A stretch of 15,324 bases of DNA from an uncultured Clostridia bacterium (GTDB lineage Bacteria > Bacillota > Clostridia > Oscillospirales > CAG-272), in NCBI GenBank assembly GCA_947624945.1, contig CANQMJ010000054.1, forward strand, positions 1 to 15,324, written 5' to 3'. Position 1 is the stretch's first letter; every line of letters starts with the position of its first letter. The notes under the pieces were generated by a model. It was not told the DNA's origin. It saw only the letters and a list, made by a program, of their open reading frames with translations, and did no database searches. The position numbers were made by a program, and so were the translations under genes. Shown here piece after piece: positions 13,661 through 15,324 of this stretch.

Positions 13661-14989
13661 ATGTTCAAAAGAAAAATATACGATAAACTTGTTGAGTGGA
13701 AAAACGAATCGGACGGAAAAACCGCGCTTATGATCGAAGGCGCACGTCGAGTCGGAAAATCCACAGTTGCCGAAACATTTGCAAAGCAAGAATATGAAAG
13801 CTATATTCTGATAGATTTTTCTTCAACATCAAAAGCTGTCAAGGATCTATTCGGGGATATGACCGATTTGAACTACTTTTTCCTTCAGCTTCAGCTGCTG
13901 TTCAGGGTCGACCTTGAAGAGCGCCGTTCGCTTATTATTTTTGACGAAGTGCAGCTTTTCCCTCCGGCAAGGCAAGCTATAAAGCATCTTGTAAAGGATC
14001 GCAGGTATGATTATCTCGAAACCGGCTCGCTTATCTCCATAAAGAGAAATGTCAAAGACATCCTCATCCCGAGCGAAGAGAGAAAGGTCAGTATGTACCC
14101 CATGGATTATGAAGAATTTCTATGGGCAATAGGTGACAGCACTACTACGCCGCTTATACGCAAATGTTTTGAAGCACGGCAACCGGTGGGAGAGCAGTTA
14201 AATAGAAAACTTCTTCGTGATTTCAGGCTGTATATGCTTGTAGGCGGTATGCCGCAAGCGGTCAGCGAGTATATTGAAACAAACAATTTTCGTAAAGTTG
14301 ACATGGTAAAACGGGATATTCTTGCGCTTTATGAAGAGGATTTCCGAAAATTCGACCCCTCAGGAAGAGCGTCGATGCTGTTTGATGCTATTCCGGCAAT
14401 GCTTGCCAAAAACGCATCAAGATATCAAACGTCGGGAGTTTTAAAAAAATCCAGGACAAACAAATTGTCCGATATAATAGCTGAAATGGAAAATTCCAAA
14501 ACAATTCTGATCTCCTATCATGCCGACGATCCGAATGTAGGGCTTTCTGTGACCGAGAATCTATCCGTATTCAAGATGTTCATTTGCGACACAGGGTTAT
14601 TTGTAACACTGATGTTCAAGGATAGGGATTTTACCGAGAACATCATCTATGAAAAGTTGTTGAGCGATAAACTCAGCGCAAATCTCGGATATCTTTACGA
14701 AAATGCAGTAGCACAGACGCTTGCCGCAAACGGGAACAAGCTGTTTTACTACACTTTCTTCAATGAATCATCAAGGCATAATTATGAGATCGATTTCCTG
14801 CTGACAAGGAAAAACAAAATCTGTCCTATCGAGGTGAAATCGTCGGGTTACAAGGCTCATGTATCTATGGATAAATTTTTTGAGAAGTATTCCTCACGGG
14901 TACTGCAAAAATATCTTGTCTATCCGAAAGATCTTGCAAAAGACGCAGACACCCTTTGCGTGCCGATTTATATGACGCAGTTTTTATAA
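13661..14989 (+). CDS. AAA_14 ATPase with DUF4143 / PD-(D/E)XK-like C-terminal domain
   Basis: 442 residues from ATG 13661, chosen because CGGAGG lies 7 nt before it; the in-frame ATG 13643 would swallow that site. The N-terminal AAA+ domain has Walker A GARRVGKST (27-35, Lys33), Walker B LIIFDEVQ (91-98, Asp95 and Glu96) and the family phrases ETGSL (120-124), MYPMDYEEFLWAIG and LYMLVGGMPQAVSEY. The C-terminal DUF4143 domain ends in a nuclease-like core: YEIDFLL (375-381) and IEVKS (390-394), the D/E...ExK pattern. Such proteins are widespread in gut bacteria and archaea, often as single genes; their role is not established, and a toxin-like or defence role has been suggested. It has its own promoter, repeat and terminator, so it is monocistronic. 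Confidence 0.93.
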   Translation: MFKRKIYDKLVEWKNESDGKTALMIEGARRVGKSTVAETFAKQEYESYILIDFSSTSKAVKDLFGDMTDLNYFFLQLQLLFRVDLEERRSLIIFDEVQLFPPARQAIKHLVKDRRYDYLETGSLISIKRNVKDILIPSEERKVSMYPMDYEEFLWAIGDSTTTPLIRKCFEARQPVGEQLNRKLLRDFRLYMLVGGMPQAVSEYIETNNFRKVDMVKRDILALYEEDFRKFDPSGRASMLFDAIPAMLAKNASRYQTSGVLKKSRTNKLSDIIAEMENSKTILISYHADDPNVGLSVTENLSVFKMFICDTGLFVTLMFKDRDFTENIIYEKLLSDKLSANLGYLYENAVAQTLAANGNKLFYYTFFNESSRHNYEIDFLLTRKNKICPIEVKSSGYKAHVSMDKFFEKYSSRVLQKYLVYPKDLAKDADTLCVPIYMTQFL

Positions 14990-15017
14990 TTCACCGCATG
15001 AAGCAACAACCAAAAGC

Positions 15018-15064
15018 CGGACATCGTCTGCTCTTTTTGCGAGCACACTGTCCGATTTTGTTTA
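15018..15064 (+). terminator. Intrinsic terminator of the ATPase gene
   Basis: CGGACA (15018-15023) pairs with TGTCCG (15049-15054), enclosing an inner GCTC/GAGC stem, and ATTTTGTTT follows. It lies about 30 bp after the stop codon. Confidence 0.75.
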
Positions 15065-15087
15065 TCACTTCAATATTCATGGATCCC

Positions 15088-15116
15088 TTGACATTTGTGC
15101 AAAGATGATGTAATAT
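15088..15116 (+). promoter_or_regulatory. Sigma-A promoter of the right-edge gene
   Basis: TTGACA (15088-15093) and TAATAT (15111-15116) are separated by 17 bp. The start would be near 15123, leaving a leader of about 80 nt before ATG 15205. Confidence 0.75.
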
Positions 15117-15204
15117 AAGAACAGAAATAGTTTGTGCGTAAATCAATTCCATTACAAAATCGGTCGGTAAACTATCACACTATCATATCAAAGGAGACTA
15201 ACGC

Positions 15205-15324
15205 ATGTCAAACTACAAGATCGTTCACTTGCCCGACGACGAAGGCTACCGCTGGTGGCGCATCTACGACGACACGTACGTCATACATTACGGCGAGGCG
15301 CTCGACATATTCCTGCTTCTCGGC
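15205..15324 (+). CDS. Unrecognised protein, N-terminal 40 codons only
   Basis: ATG 15205 follows AAGGAG at 8-nt spacing, and the frame stays open for 40 codons to the window edge. The visible part (IVHLPDDEGYRWWRIYDDTY, then GEALDIFLLLG) is rich in aromatic and acidic residues and has no signal peptide. No family is recognised. A consensus promoter and clear ribosome-binding site make it a real gene. Confidence 0.7.
   Translation, partial: MSNYKIVHLPDDEGYRWWRIYDDTYVIHYGEALDIFLLLG

Overview
The window looks like a chromosomal segment from a gut- or rumen-type Clostridia (Bacillota). This rests on consensus sigma-A promoters (TTGACA / TATAAT-like), strong AGGAGG-type Shine-Dalgarno sites, a DUF6809-like small protein, an AAA_14/DUF4143 ATPase and polysaccharide-degrading genes of fibre-degrading Firmicutes type. 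No RNA operon, tRNA, CRISPR array or insertion sequence was recognised. TAA, TGA and TAG all end genes, so the standard code applies.

Left block (1 to about 3,923, leftward). This is a type I restriction-modification operon read from the minus strand: a DUF3892 protein, a half-size specificity (S) protein, the methylase HsdM and a full two-domain HsdS that runs off the left edge. No hsdR is visible; it could lie beyond position 1. The control region is the most unusual part of the window. A consensus minus-strand promoter (3895-3923) reads into a leader of about 150 nt. Facing it, a plus-strand promoter with identical hexamers and spacing (3779-3807) drives a predicted RNA of about 70 nt that ends at a strong intrinsic terminator (3846-3884). 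This RNA would be fully antisense to the operon leader.

Middle (about 3,924 to 6,422). A spacer holds a GC-rich hairpin, a short DUF6809-like gene with a damaged start, and a probable gene remnant on the minus strand. Next comes a 587-residue acidic, repeat-containing protein with a PriA-like C-terminal domain on the plus strand.

Carbohydrate block (6,430 to 13,351). An HSL-family esterase, a GH29 alpha-L-fucosidase and a GH5 endo-glucanase form a plus-strand cluster that ends at an intrinsic terminator. A 21-bp-period pair of palindromic repeats precedes the esterase. GH29 has an in-frame TAA with about 65 family-like codons still open behind it. A plausible signal peptide sits in frame before GH5 but is cut off by a TGA. 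Downstream, an AraC-family regulator (minus) diverges from a lipoprotein solute-binding protein with a C-terminal CBM6-like domain. The genes fit uptake and breakdown of a decorated plant polysaccharide, possibly acetylated and fucosylated xyloglucan, but the two stops suggest that at least part of the pathway is decaying.

Right block (13,352 to 15,324). A 19-bp direct repeat overlaps a consensus promoter for an AAA_14/DUF4143 ATPase. A terminator follows, then another consensus promoter and the first 40 codons of an unrecognised gene that runs off the right edge.
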